A stretch of 64,000 bases of DNA from Melanocharis versteri (Eukaryota > Chordata > Aves > Passeriformes > Melanocharitidae): positions 132,079 through 196,078 of the forward strand of contig VZTG01005455.1 of NCBI GenBank assembly GCA_013397845.1. Reading direction: 5' to 3'. This document shows positions 46,001 through 58,500 of the stretch, in pieces. The translations under genes were made by a program, and so were the position numbers. The notes under the pieces are model-generated. The model searched no databases, was not told where the DNA came from, and worked only from the letters and a program-made list of their open reading frames with translations. Each line of letters begins with the position of its first letter. The first letter of the stretch is position 1.

Positions 46001-49000
46001 AAATAAAATACATCTCTTAGTTCAAAACTACTTGGTTTGCACTCTTTCCAGAGATTTCTGCAGATTTAAAGTTCAATCATTTTGAAAGACGTTGAGCTAG
46101 ATTCTGCAATTCAAGCAGCTGTTATACAAATAAACTGGCCTTCCTTACATCGGTATCAACTACATGAACTGGGGGTTGCCTCTTGAAGAGACTTTCAAAG
46201 CAAGCTTTGTTATGTTGCTAAGATCCAAACAAGGAATGCCAGTCCAGACAAGGTTTAAAATGGATTTAAAGCATTTTATCATCAGACACAAGTCCTCAAA
46301 GTGACTAAGAGGGCAGGAAGGACTGGTATTTGAAACTATTGAATTTTTATTTCCCAGTAGGAGATGAGCACTCATATTGTTCTTTCGTGTTTAGGTGGAC
46401 AATGTTTTTATTTCATGTGAACTGAAAAAAAAAATATTAATAAAAACAATGCTGCTCAATGGAACACAGCATTGTTTGGGTAAATAACACTTAGAAGAAA
46501 GCCAGTTCATTATTATCACTTGAGATTGGAGGCCCCTACTGAGACCAGTGACCCGCTGTGCTGGATCTGTGTAAATACATGATGAGGCACAGTCCTTGGG
46601 CCAAAGAGCTTGCAGTGCAAACACACAAAGAAAACAGCAGAGGTATTACAGTCATCCTCATACTCAGTGTGGGCCTGTCACATTCTCTAAGTGCAAGGCC
46701 TCTCTGCAGCTAATAGAATCAGTTTTGCCTTCTTTTTAAGTTTGTTCTCCTCATTTTTCAAGCCCTGTGCTCAGCACTTGAGCTGAGTCCTGCAGGGCAG
46801 TCAGGCATGCTCTGCCCTGACCCAGAGCCTCGACCAGGCTGGGACATTGACTCGGCAGGGAGACCCCCATGACTCAGGCCAGATGGATCAGTGGCTGCTC
46901 ACCCCTCTCCCGAAGAGCTCCTCCTGTGCTGTGGGGACGAGAGCCCTGGAGTGACACCCACACCGCAGGGGGAAGGGGAACCAGGCCTCTGTCCCTTGCA
47001 AAGGTCACCATGATGATGTCTCTAGCTGCCTGTAGACTGGTAAGCTGGGATCCTTTCTGACAGAGGAGACCTGCACATCTGGAAGCAATCTGGAAGGAAG
47101 CTCTGCTGCAGCACTTTCACCCATCTCCCTTCTCGTGCTTTTGCAGTGCAAGCGTTTCCCCTGTCCTTGATGATTGTGCACAACATGGCCACAAAGTATG
47201 AGATGAGAAATGCTTGAAGGAGGGGACAAACACCAGTACGACCAGTACCTAGAGTATTTTTTAGCTCTTGCTGAGTTCAAACAGCTACAGAGCAGCTGAG
47301 ACTTGCAGGTGTGTGGATGCTGATGGCTCCTGGTGAGGAGCTGCACTGACCTCATCACATACCAAGCAACTTTCTTTCACTGCAGTTCACTGGTATGGGG
47401 GATCTGCCCAAATTCAAATGTCACCCTGAAGCTTGTATGTTTTTTAACTCATGTGTTATTTTTCCAAAGCCAATTAAAGCTGACATGGCATTATTATGTG
47501 TCTGGATCATTATGCTGCATAAGAACCAAAGGCCTGATACGTGGCTTACGCTTTTTTTGTTCTTGTTGTCATCTAGACCATTATATTGTTTTCAACATAT
47601 AATTTACTCTACTGTTTTTATAAATGATCTTCAAAATTAAACCTGGTAGGTACAACAAAGATAATGTGAAATACTCAAGCTCGTTAACCTCTAATAAGAA
47701 AAATAATAAACTTTTAACCTTGTAAATACAGATGTAAAAAAGAGGTATAATTCAGATTACAGCAGTAAAATTCATCAAGGAACAAAAGTTCCTAACAAGT
47801 CCTTAGCTATCTCCCTGAACCTTTTCCCAATTAGACGTTGTCATGTTAATTGCTGTGAGGAGAATTTGGCAAATAGATGGTGCTCTTCAACAATAGGTTT
47901 ATTCATGCCAGCCCTTCCTTTTTAGGGTAATGATGAATTGGCCACTTGTTTCACTGTTCTACTCAGAAATCAAAATGTAAACTTAGAGAAAGTGGAGTGT
48001 TGCTGGGCAGTGGGAAATTGTAGATGGGAACTGACCAATGAGTCAACAGTACATCTATGCTGGCAATGAATTTCCATTAGAAGCAGCACTTCACAAAGGC
48101 TGCTTTCCTGCACAAGCCTATGTTTAGGTTGAAAACTCAACCAGTGAAATCCGGAAAGGGCAAGGTCTGTGCTGGAAAACTGACTAGACTTGACAGAGTG
48201 GCTGATCTTCCTGTTGAGGCACCAGATTGGGACCGAGATGAATTTTGCTTTGTGTCTGAGAAGAAAATACATCTGTGCATCTCTTCCTCCTGAGTAAAAG
48301 AAAGGCTATGTGGCCCATCCTAACCTGGCTTGTCTATTTAAAATGCTAATTCCTGAGAACAAAGGGTCTGATTACACAGGGCACTGAAAATTGGGTGCCC
48401 AGCTCTGAGCAAGACCTTTGTGCACTCAACCACACTGCAGCATCTACCAGAGCAGACAGCAGTATTTGCTCTTGTTTGGATACTGTTGTTGTCCCACTCC
48501 CTACATTTTATTTGAAGAGACAGAGGAACAAACCCTCTTGAGCTATTCAGAAGCCAGCCCCATCTCTCCTTTGGATCTATTTCTACAGAAAAATTGCAAA
48601 CCTGATGGGCATTACTTGGAGTTACTGGACTCACCAAATTCTGCATAAAAAAGTCTGTTTCATTATTCTAGCAGATAATAATAGAGCAGCACCTAGCAGA
48701 TTAATATTTAGTGTCAGAATTTAATACCAAAACTGTTCAATAACGAAGTTTTATTTCTCTTATTTTCTTACACCATTATCAGAAAGTAATATTCTCTTCT
48801 AATTTGAAAGGGAGCTGTCATTTTTTTTATAATGAATTGTTCATATTTTTATCTTCAAACTTATACGCCTGCCATTAGATTTCTTTTTAAAGAAAAGGAT
48901 TGCTCTGGACGATTTGTTCACTGCCTTTCCATTGGTTAGTATTAAATTATTTAACATCAGGCTGGTAGGATTCAAACCTAAACTTTCAAAGACTGGGTTG

Positions 49001-52000
49001 ACACAGGAACTGAAAACTTGTATCAAGGCTTTTAAAATATTATTTAGCACCCAGGTCAATGAATTGAAATAAGATGTGGAAATTGTTGCTTCAGCTAACA
49101 TTAGCACATGTAGTAAGACATCACTTACGATGGCTTTCTCATGTCAAAACACATGGAAGGGGAAAACCTCTCTAATATGTTCAGGATGTGGCAGCTGATC
49201 TGCCTGTATCAATCCTGAGCACTGTAATGCAAGTAGGAGCTCTGATTTATTTTGAGGGGGAGGGTAATTTACAAGGTGTTGTATGTAAAACGCCACAGTC
49301 TCATTTTACTGTGCTCAAACGTAACTGTTTTAATCAACAACTGTTTATAACAAGGTTGATAGAGTTACTGAAACAGATTTTTTTCACATACATATAATCC
49401 TTTAATACTTCCAGCTTTAAAGACCATAAAAAAGGATAGTAAAGATGAAAGAAATAAAAAGAATGACAGAGCTAACTCCTATGAGCCACAATCTATGTCA
49501 AAGCAGAACTAAAGTGATTGACAGCTTGCATTAGTAATGAATAGAGTGGGGAAGAGCTGCCAAGAATCCGTAACAAGGTCAAAGCCTTTCAATAAAGAAT
49601 TACATTAGCCACAAATCCTAGGTGGAACTGTGTATATACATCTGCAATGTGACTTTAACCATGGCACTGTTTCTACTGTCCTATTCTGACTCTTTTCCAG
49701 GTCTTATTCTTGGGCTTCAGTAAGTTCTGACTCCATCACATCTGCGATAAAGAACAGGTGTAACATATCAAACCATGACATTAAAAAAAACAAACAGAAG
49801 AGGAGGAATTTTAATGCCACATCTCTAATGCTGCACATAAAAAACTTTCTGAACTATTGGTATGGTAATCACTCTCCTTGCAATATCACAGCACTGTTAT
49901 ACACACTTGACATGGAAGAGAAGGGGATTTTGCATATTAAAAGCAATATTGTATCCATGATTCATGCATGCATCACTCTGCTCACCTCAGAGTTTAGAAA
50001 CAATTCAGTGAGCATGATATTATTCAGGGAATGCAATGTATGTTGGCTTTTTGATGTACAGTATTTTAGTGAATAGATTCAAGTGTCAGAGAGCATTATT
50101 TGTACTGTGCCCTGACGTGCTACTGTTTGCCTGGCACCTGGAAGAACACGAATACTCTCTCTTACTGTGAGACTCCAAAGGGTCTCATTTAATGTAAATG
50201 GAACCACTTTATTATATCAATATTGCCCCACTGAACCAAGCTAGATATGAGGATTGATACACAGAAACTTCTTTATTTTCTGCAAAGGAAATCCTGGAAT
50301 ACTGCATCTTTCAGTACACTTTGTGAATCTTCTGTGGAAGCGTAGAAGCACATACTAGCCCCCCTACTGTTCACAATTTCAAGTTAACATAAAATGTTTT
50401 TTAATGAGTCAGTTATTTACACTTTGATTTTATTTTCTACAGCAGAAAGTCCAAGAGTGGTCATGAAAAAAAACACATCCAAAATGAACCTCTAAAAGCA
50501 AAGTGTGTTTTTTCTCATTCATGTATGGCAGAAACTTGGGCATGTAACGTTCTACATGAACCCTTCTCATTCTAACTCAGTTCTGCTTCAGTTCTAACTG
50601 AAAACAGAATCCAGCTTGCAGAGCCCAGTGGGAAGAGAACTGCAGGCTATGGGACCAAACCACGCTGGTGCAGATGGATCCACATGACACCTCCAACTCT
50701 TCAACATTTCCAGTCTCATCTGTTATCTGAGGAAAGCTAATTTTACTATGCTGAGCAACCAAGCAGTAAGAAAACATTAGGAAGTAGGAGTATTTTCTTT
50801 CCCCATGTAAAACAACCCTTCTGAGCTTGAAAAGGTGCCAAAAGGCATATCCTGATTTTCCAGAGCTTCACGGCCCACACACAGTCCTTTACACCTGTGC
50901 ACTGAACCAGTGTCCCAACATGCACTCATGAAACCATGGGAGGATTTCCTCTCCAAGGGAATCCCTTGGGAGCAGATCAGCAGTACAACCAGCAGTACAA
51001 ATCAGCAGTTTCAGACCAGAGCAAAGGGGAGGAATTGGGAACACAAGCCAGATGAGGGAAAAAAGCCCGTTGCAGGATGTTAAAGCTGTCCTTATTGAGA
51101 AAAGACTGCTCCAACTGTGATTATTGTCAGGAGCACAACGAGTAAAACAAGCAATACAGAAAGGGGCAGAGATAAGAACTGAGTACAATCAGAACAAATT
51201 GGGTAATATTCTACTAAATGAGCTTCAGCTGCTCACAAACTGGTAGCAATCTCCATGCGTTATGCACTGTAGAAAGCATGAAACAGCAGGATTGGTGCTA
51301 CAGGCATGGGTGGCTCATAGGCATGTACTCAAATGACTAAGGCACAAATAATCCACCTCTGTGGAGATGACTGCTGCACCTTGGTAAAGAGAGACAGCCC
51401 CATGGTTATAGAACCAGTGCCACACTTCTGAACACTGGTTCAATTCCTGTGTTTCCCTGGGATTCAGTGGGGAAAATAATTGAATTCCTGGCACTTTCCC
51501 CTGTTATTAATACATATAGTGGTGTGAGACTCCAAGCATATTTACGTTCATCAGATTGAATTTGTAATAACAGGGACCACAGAAATACACAGGCACTCAT
51601 GAAAACCACAAGTAGACACTTCGTTTCACTGCTACTGCCATAACAGTAAAAAGGAATCATCATTATTAATAATGGGCAATTACTCTGAAATAGTTTTTAA
51701 AGAAGTATTCCTAAAGGCACATGATGAATTTATGGCATACCACCAGAGCCTTTCATGGATATAAAGATGTACTTCAGCACACATGACTTGTTTTTTGAAC
51801 AAGGAGAAAGCTGTCTAGTAAAATATTAATAAAGCTGAATGCTGAAACATAGGTGGCTTCCTTACAATTCATTTTAAAATTAGGTAAAAGGCTCAATTTG
51901 GAGTGAAAATCTTAACCTTCTGTGTATTTCTGTTTAATATGATCTCCTTTTAATGCTGCTGATTTTAGCTGGTTACATAATACTTTGCTTTATAGACTTA

Positions 52001-52490
52001 AATAAGGGTATCAAATCTATTTAGGATTAAATATCATCCTGAAGGATTTTATGTTAAGAACAGAGCTAAATCTTTAAGCAGCATCCACCTTTAATTATGA
52101 CATACGTAGGTATTAAGGAAAAAAAGGTGCTTCTCTGAGTGATAAATGGACCTGAAGATCCTTCACAACATTCCCTATAAATCACAAAAGACCATTAATA
52201 AACAGTCCGAAAAAAAATGACACTTGATGCAAGTATCTGCTATCATACTTTGCCTAATACTATCACTGTCATGTTTAAACCTGACATCTTAAATCTTTGA
52301 CATGAAAACCCTTCAAGTCAAAAGGCTCATCTATTTTAAACAGAATTTTCTATGCTTGTTATTTTGAATGGCAGCAAAAGGAATCAGAGAATCTTTAATT
52401 CTGTAACCTTATCTGGCTGAAAATCTTTCCTTTCAGCCTTTTAAATCAACACCAAAATAAAAGCAAGATCCTAATAGCTTCTGCACTTAC
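43031..52490 (-). other. AFF2 upstream intron, first part
   Basis: About 9.5 kb above the Ser-rich exon. I looked for the expected upstream AFF exon (an EDDLKLSSDE-type acidic motif, ending with two spare bases before a GT) and did not find it. A GTAAGT at 49129-49124 on the minus strand follows a short open stretch without AFF similarity. No repeat family is recognised. It probably belongs to a long AFF2 intron. Confidence 0.6.
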
Positions 52491-52580
52491 TTGCTGGGAT
52501 CTTGTGGGCAAACAGAGCTCCATGTCTGCCAGAGGGAGCTGGTGGTGCTCAGCAGCACTTGACTCTGCAAACTCAAACAA
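52491..52580 (-). other. Exon-like 90-nt segment (candidate AFF2 cassette exon)
   Basis: The segment has acceptor ctgtgtttgcag at its upper side and a perfect GTAAGT donor (CAGCAA|GTAAGT) at its lower side. The length is 90 nt, a multiple of three. In the phase needed to join the Ser-rich AFF2 exon (two spare bases at its end) it is open throughout, ending QTWSSVCPQDPS and a split Asn codon. The peptide does not resemble any AFF sequence I remember, so it may be a lineage-specific cassette exon, a poison-free cryptic exon, or chance. A second possible acceptor gives a start at 52564. Confidence 0.25.
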
Positions 52581-55500
52581 CTGCAAACACAGGGATCTCA
52601 CTGCCTGCGTGCAGGATGAGGACAAGTTTGGAGCCAGCTTTCATTTAGACAGGAAAGAGTAACTGGGACTGCCAGAATTAACACTAGATGCCTTCCTGAA
52701 GTGTCACACTGCCTGCTTTCTTAACCCAGGCTGAGAAACTGGGATGCCTGGCAGAGGCACTTAACATCTGCATGGGACTGTGCAAACATTGTATTCCCCA
52801 AGAGGGCTTCAGGAAAAGAGTGACCATAATCCTGAGCATAAAGCGGGTTTTGTCAAGGGAGTGCTGGAGAACACCCAATATGGACAAAAATGATTTAGAT
52901 CTTTAGGATTAGCTATATTATTTTTTCTTAAAAACCTTTCACCTAAGATGCTTTCCTTCTGGACATTTATGCTCCTGAGTGACCAGAAATGGACTTTTCA
53001 ACATTACCACCATCCATTTTCCCCAGACTCAAGAAGGGTTATTGTATCAGCAATGATTTGTTGAAGGTCTGCCAACAAGCAAAGGTCAGGAAAACCCAAA
53101 TCCCTCATGAATACAGAGGTAAATAGGCAAAGTTCGATCTCTCTTGCACTTTTTGTTGTTTTCCACTTGATAATCATTCCTTTAGCAAGGTGCAAATGTG
53201 CTCTTCACACATCTGCTTAGACAGCCTCAATCTCTTAATGTTCTAATGCGGCATGGAGGTTACTGATTACATGAAACTCTTATGCTTGCTAATGACAAAA
53301 ATCAGTAGCAAGATGTCACTCTACCAGCACGGAAGTGGAGAAGTAGTGACTTACTTTCAGCATTACACTTAAAAAATACCCCACTCTCTCAAATTTTACC
53401 TGCAGTATTTGGGATATCACAGGCAATAAAACTACACTAATGAAGGAGAGTGCTCCAAAATCAGCCCCTACAGCAGATGGTAACACAAATGGTCCAAGGT
53501 TGAGCATGACCAATTGCTTCAACAGCAAGGTCTGAGGAGAACACCATCAGTGCTTGCATCCCTGAAAATATGCAGGGAGAGACACAGATACTCTGGCCCA
53601 GGGCTAAAAAGCTCACTCTGAATGTCAGATCAGTACTAAGCTGGATCTTGCCCAGTAATAACACTCATCCCTCTTTTCTTGCAGAGCAAAACCTACAAGG
53701 CCAGTCAGTAAATCCAGATGATGCCTTCAAAACACTGGAGCAGTTTAGCATCTATTCACTGCTTTGTTTCCTCCTATGCTTTTTAAATGATGCAACATCC
53801 CTAAATGTTTTTATAAGTGATTTGTGCAGAGACTGCTGAGAGAAAACATAGTGTGGCAGCATGTTCCTCCCACCACAGTCAGGCTGGATTCCTGCACCAA
53901 CAGACTGTCAATGGGAGTTTGACATGGGCAAAGTTTCAAAGCTGAAAGCTCTACTTGCAAGTTTGAAGTGGAGAGCCTGTTATTTTTGAACCTGAATTCA
54001 TACAACATCACTTAACATCTAGGTTACAGATGGACTAAGGATCCCACACTTGGCTCCTGAGTGTAGATATCTGCATATCTGGGGTTTGGGTTCAATCCCA
54101 TCTTGAATATAAGTTTAGAATGAAAGAAATACATGCAAATAGCAGGCAAATTATAAGGCACTGCCAGCTGTTTTCTTCCAAGGCCATTTCTGAGAAAGCA
54201 AAGTGGTTTTTTTAAGTATAGAGTGGAATTTGGGAGCGATGACAAGCTGGTATCTCTGAGTTCAATGCGAACCTGACATTCTCAAGTTTAGGGTGTCTCT
54301 TGTTCCTGACACATGCTTTCCCAGGTCTCTGAGGCTACATTCTTTATTAAGTTTGTTGAGAAATGGAACAGTATGCTCACAAACCTTTTCTGGATCTCTC
54401 CTTGAGAAATATCTGTGTTCTATCTGTGCTTTAATGACAGCCCGCTGCTCACTTTCCATGAAAATCCACGCCAAAAGTCAGGATAACACTTAACTCACAG
54501 GCTGGTATACACAGAGCTGGCCTTGCAGGTCATGTTCCCAACTGAGTAATGGGCTCATTGTATTATCCCTGGCAAGTCTTGCAGGTTGGAATTTTCAAAC
54601 AAAAGCAAAAAAAAAAAACTTTTGTGATTTGATTATTTTTTAATGCCACAGCTTATTCATTTTGGTTTATTAATTTGTTGGTCCAACGGTTTTTATGTGC
54701 TGCAATTCAGAATAGGTCTCACTGTAGTATCATGTTTTATATAGATACGGGAAATGAAATGTAAGTCTGATACAATTACGGTTGTGTACCATGCAAGACA
54801 ATACCGTAAACACGACGACAGCCTGGAAAGCTGCTTAGCAAAATGATCTTAATACACAAGGCAGTGTGAAAATGTAAAAAGAATCTATAATGACAACAAA
54901 GATTAGCCATTTGCTCTCTAACCTTATTTACAGAAGCAATCAGAGGTATTCAGGTCGAGTTAATGACCCTGTCTCCAATTAATTCAATTGTCTACAAACA
55001 ACACTGATGCAGTGGCTGTCTCAGAGTCTGCCACATAGTCTCTGAGGGAATACATAAGACTCCATTAAAAGTGACAATAATAATGCATTTATTACTGTAA
55101 CACTATTGTATTATAAATAAATTCCTGATGTTAAATTATGCTCTACGCTTTAACAGAAATTCAATTACTGAAATAATAAAAAAGATGGTCTATTTGCCAA
55201 GTGCATGGACTATAATTTGGCTGCTTAGTTACCAGCAGTTGGCTGTTTTGCAATTTCTTGTTCATAGAGTATTTCTTTTGAATAAATGCCAGACTTTTTC
55301 ATACAAATTTCACGAACAAGTTGCAAAATGAAATTTTGAGCTTTTGAATCCAATTATGAAAGACATAACTAAATCTATCATTGAAAAAAAATTCTTGAAA
55401 GCCCTTCTTGCTGTTGTTCGGCTCTGTGTAGTAATTGAGGTAAGCACAGGTGCTGTTCATTATGGGCCATTGTGCACCATCTGAATTCTGGGAACTGAGG

Positions 55501-58500
55501 AATTCAGACAGTTTCAACTCTGTTTGTGTGAATAACAAACAGGCGTGATTCGGAGGTTGTTTGTACAAGCTTGCACATTGCTCTTCTGGGACTCCTAAGA
55601 CACCTGCTTACCCTTTTGAAGCCAAAACAGTATCATTTATGTTCTGGCTATTCTTCCTTCAGTGATTTTTGCAGAAGCAACATATTTCCCCACCCCTCTT
55701 CCTTCAGGCTGCTATCAATGGCGGAAGTAGGAACAAAAGAAAACAACGGATGAAACCATTACCTAGTAGGGACAAGAAGCCTTAGAGAAGCTCCTTTCAG
55801 CTTGATGAGATTCAGACAGGAAAAGCCTTGTGAAAAAAGAACTTCTTCTCCCACTTAGATCATTCCCTCTCTCAACCAGTTTCCTGTGGTAGGCTGTTAA
55901 GCACAAAATATCATTAATTTTTTTCTCCTAACACCAATCTGTATTCTCTCTTTGGGGCTTGGCCATGTATTTATCTTGCTAATGCCTCTCCCATTGTCTT
56001 CAGATGTTTTACAGGGAATACACAAAGAGATGCGTGCACCTTGCAAATGACAAACTGCTGACAGTCTTCTTACTGGATCTCACAGGTGCCTGCAGCCATA
56101 TGGCAGCATGTACGTGGGTCTTGGCTCTTCGAGGATAACAAACTCTCACCTCTGCATATTTCAAAACGTACTGTCTCTACTATATATATCTGGTGACAGT
56201 GATTATTTACTTTGCACTTTTATTTGTTGATACATTGCTAGTACTTATCAGCAGAGATGTTATCAAAACATCTGGGGATGGAGTATGCAGGGAGCAGCCG
56301 CCAGGCAGCCCAAAGGAAGGAAACATGGAGGGCAAGTTCCTCCAGGCTCAGTGTTTAAGGTACTTTTTTTTTTTACCCCCCCCTTACACTGATTGCAGTG
56401 CAACTGAAACTGCCCCAGTTCAAGTACTCCTGGGAATATATCGAGCTGCTAGGAGATGCTATCAGACTACACTTTGCAGAAGTCAGCAGGCACAAGAATT
56501 CCTTAAGCATGTCAAAGATTCAGCTATAATTCAACACCTGCAATATGGTTTCTCAAAACTCGCAGCAGCCAAAGTTAGATAACTTACTCTCTGAATTAAC
56601 CTTTGTCAAAAGCCATGTACAATTACAACTGCAGATCTTAGTGCCACCTGAAAGTCAGGTTAAGACATGGGTAGAGGAAACAACCCCATACAACAAACAA
56701 AAAATTGAAGAAAGGCAACTACTTTCCTGAACTTCAGGAAAAACAGACCTTCAAGAAAGAAGGCTTGGGATTTCAAGGGGCTACAGGGCTGAGGGTTTTA
56801 CTACAATAGAAACTGGCTGGCAGCACTGGAGAGGACCATACTTACATAGGATAAACCTACAGACTTCTAAAGGGGGTTGAGCTGGCAGTGAAGGACAAAG
56901 TGGCATCCCATTCGCAGTGTCTGAATTAGTGATGAATGGCAGAATCCTCCTCCAGCTAGGGAACCAGAAGGAATCTGAGCAGAAGCAGATAATTACTTCC
57001 AGATGTGTGGTCAATTAGCCACACATGGATAAAAGAAAGGGAGAATGAAAAGGAAAAGAAGGAAAATAAGAAAGAGGAATACAAGTAGAAAAAGAAAAAA
57101 GGAAAAGGAAAAAAAGGAAGAGGAAGAGGAGAACAATGAAGAAGAAGGTGAAGGAAGTTAGGAGCACTCATCAGTCCAAATCCACTTCAGGAACTTGAGG
57201 TGAAGGCAGTATTATCGTAGCAGATTACAGATGGAATTAAGTTCAACAGCAAAACAACATACGCAAGGATGAGAAACAAAAGGAGTTTTGTTGGGGAAGG
57301 TGGAGACCAAAATTATGCCGGCCTTCAAGCTCCAAGTCTAACATGGAGACAAGCTCCAAGAGCAACCACAAAGCTACAGAGTTTATATACTGTTTTGCCC
57401 TGGGAGTGTGCCATGTTTTAATACACTGGTGTCAATTATTTCGGGTTTGGGCTGAAAATTGTAAGCAAGCAGTAAACTATATTCCTGGAAAATGTATCAA
57501 CTCTGAGAGAAACAGTTCAAAACTCTGGGATGAGGTAGAGTCCTGATTTTTGCTGTATTTTGTTTGACTTCTATAAACATGCACTTAGTACAGCCACCAC
57601 CACAGTCACTCGCACTTCTGTACTGCAATAAAACAGACTCAGGAGAAAGATGTTTTCTACAGATCTTGCTCAGCTTAGTCGCTGCTGGTCACATGTAGGG
57701 GAGCTGCTCATCATCTGAAGAACAGATATTTAAGTGAGATGGGCAAGTCAACTTGCCACTGCCATTTCTTTCTTCTCAGTAAAGCTGGCCAACATATGAG
57801 GGGAAATAGATACTATGCTTTAAGAGAAGGGGCGTGTGAGCACTGGCTTGGTTCGAACCCAACCAGTGACAACACTGCTCCAGTGCTGGGCTGTGCAAGA
57901 CCCATGGTGCCATGGGTGGGGGACATTAAACACAAAAAAGCGATTATTTGCAAGTATGGCTTTAAGGAAGAGTTCACAAGAGAAAAGGAAATGAGACCTT
58001 AAAGAAGCAACTGATGAAAAGGGCAGCGAGACAAAGTCTGAAACGGACAGAAAAACGATGAGGTCTTGAGGGAAGAGCTGAGGAAATACAAGAACACAAG
58101 TAGCCGCAGTCAGGGCAGAAGTAGAGACTCTTCAACAATTTGCCATTTTTGTTTGGATAGGAAGGAGTAGCCCACAGTTTGTGGACTGTAGATGGCCTTA
58201 CATTTTACACAGCCCTTGACCACATGATCTTTTGTAGGTATTATAGTTAGGTAACACTATGGAAGGTATAAGCATTTGGCCCAGCAAAAGCTATGGGAAG
58301 ACCTACTTGGCCCTCAGATTCCTGCCAGGGAGATGTAACAGGTCACTCTATTACTCCTTGCTTCTGCTGAAGACTCTCCCTACTCTACAGAAATTTAATT
58401 CACTGAACATCTCAACAGAACCCAAGAAAGCAATGCCTTACCATCACCATCTTTATGTCAGCACAATTCTGTATAGTTCTTGGTAGGGCAGAGCTTGGAC

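Noticed and set aside
49124..49200. Exon-like stretch ending in GTAAGT on the minus strand
   Set aside because: The open peptide (ending FDMRKPS) has no AFF resemblance and the acceptor is poor. I could not show that its phase fits.
56846..56866. 21-nt micro-exon candidate on the minus strand (cctttag ... GTAAGT)
   Set aside because: It contains an in-frame TAG in one phase, has no AFF similarity, and such short motif pairs are expected by chance in 21 kb.
56193..57546. Cluster of short plus-strand frames that might be a decayed retroelement
   Set aside because: No gag, protease, reverse-transcriptase, integrase or env motif is readable, many stops occur, and no LTRs flank it.
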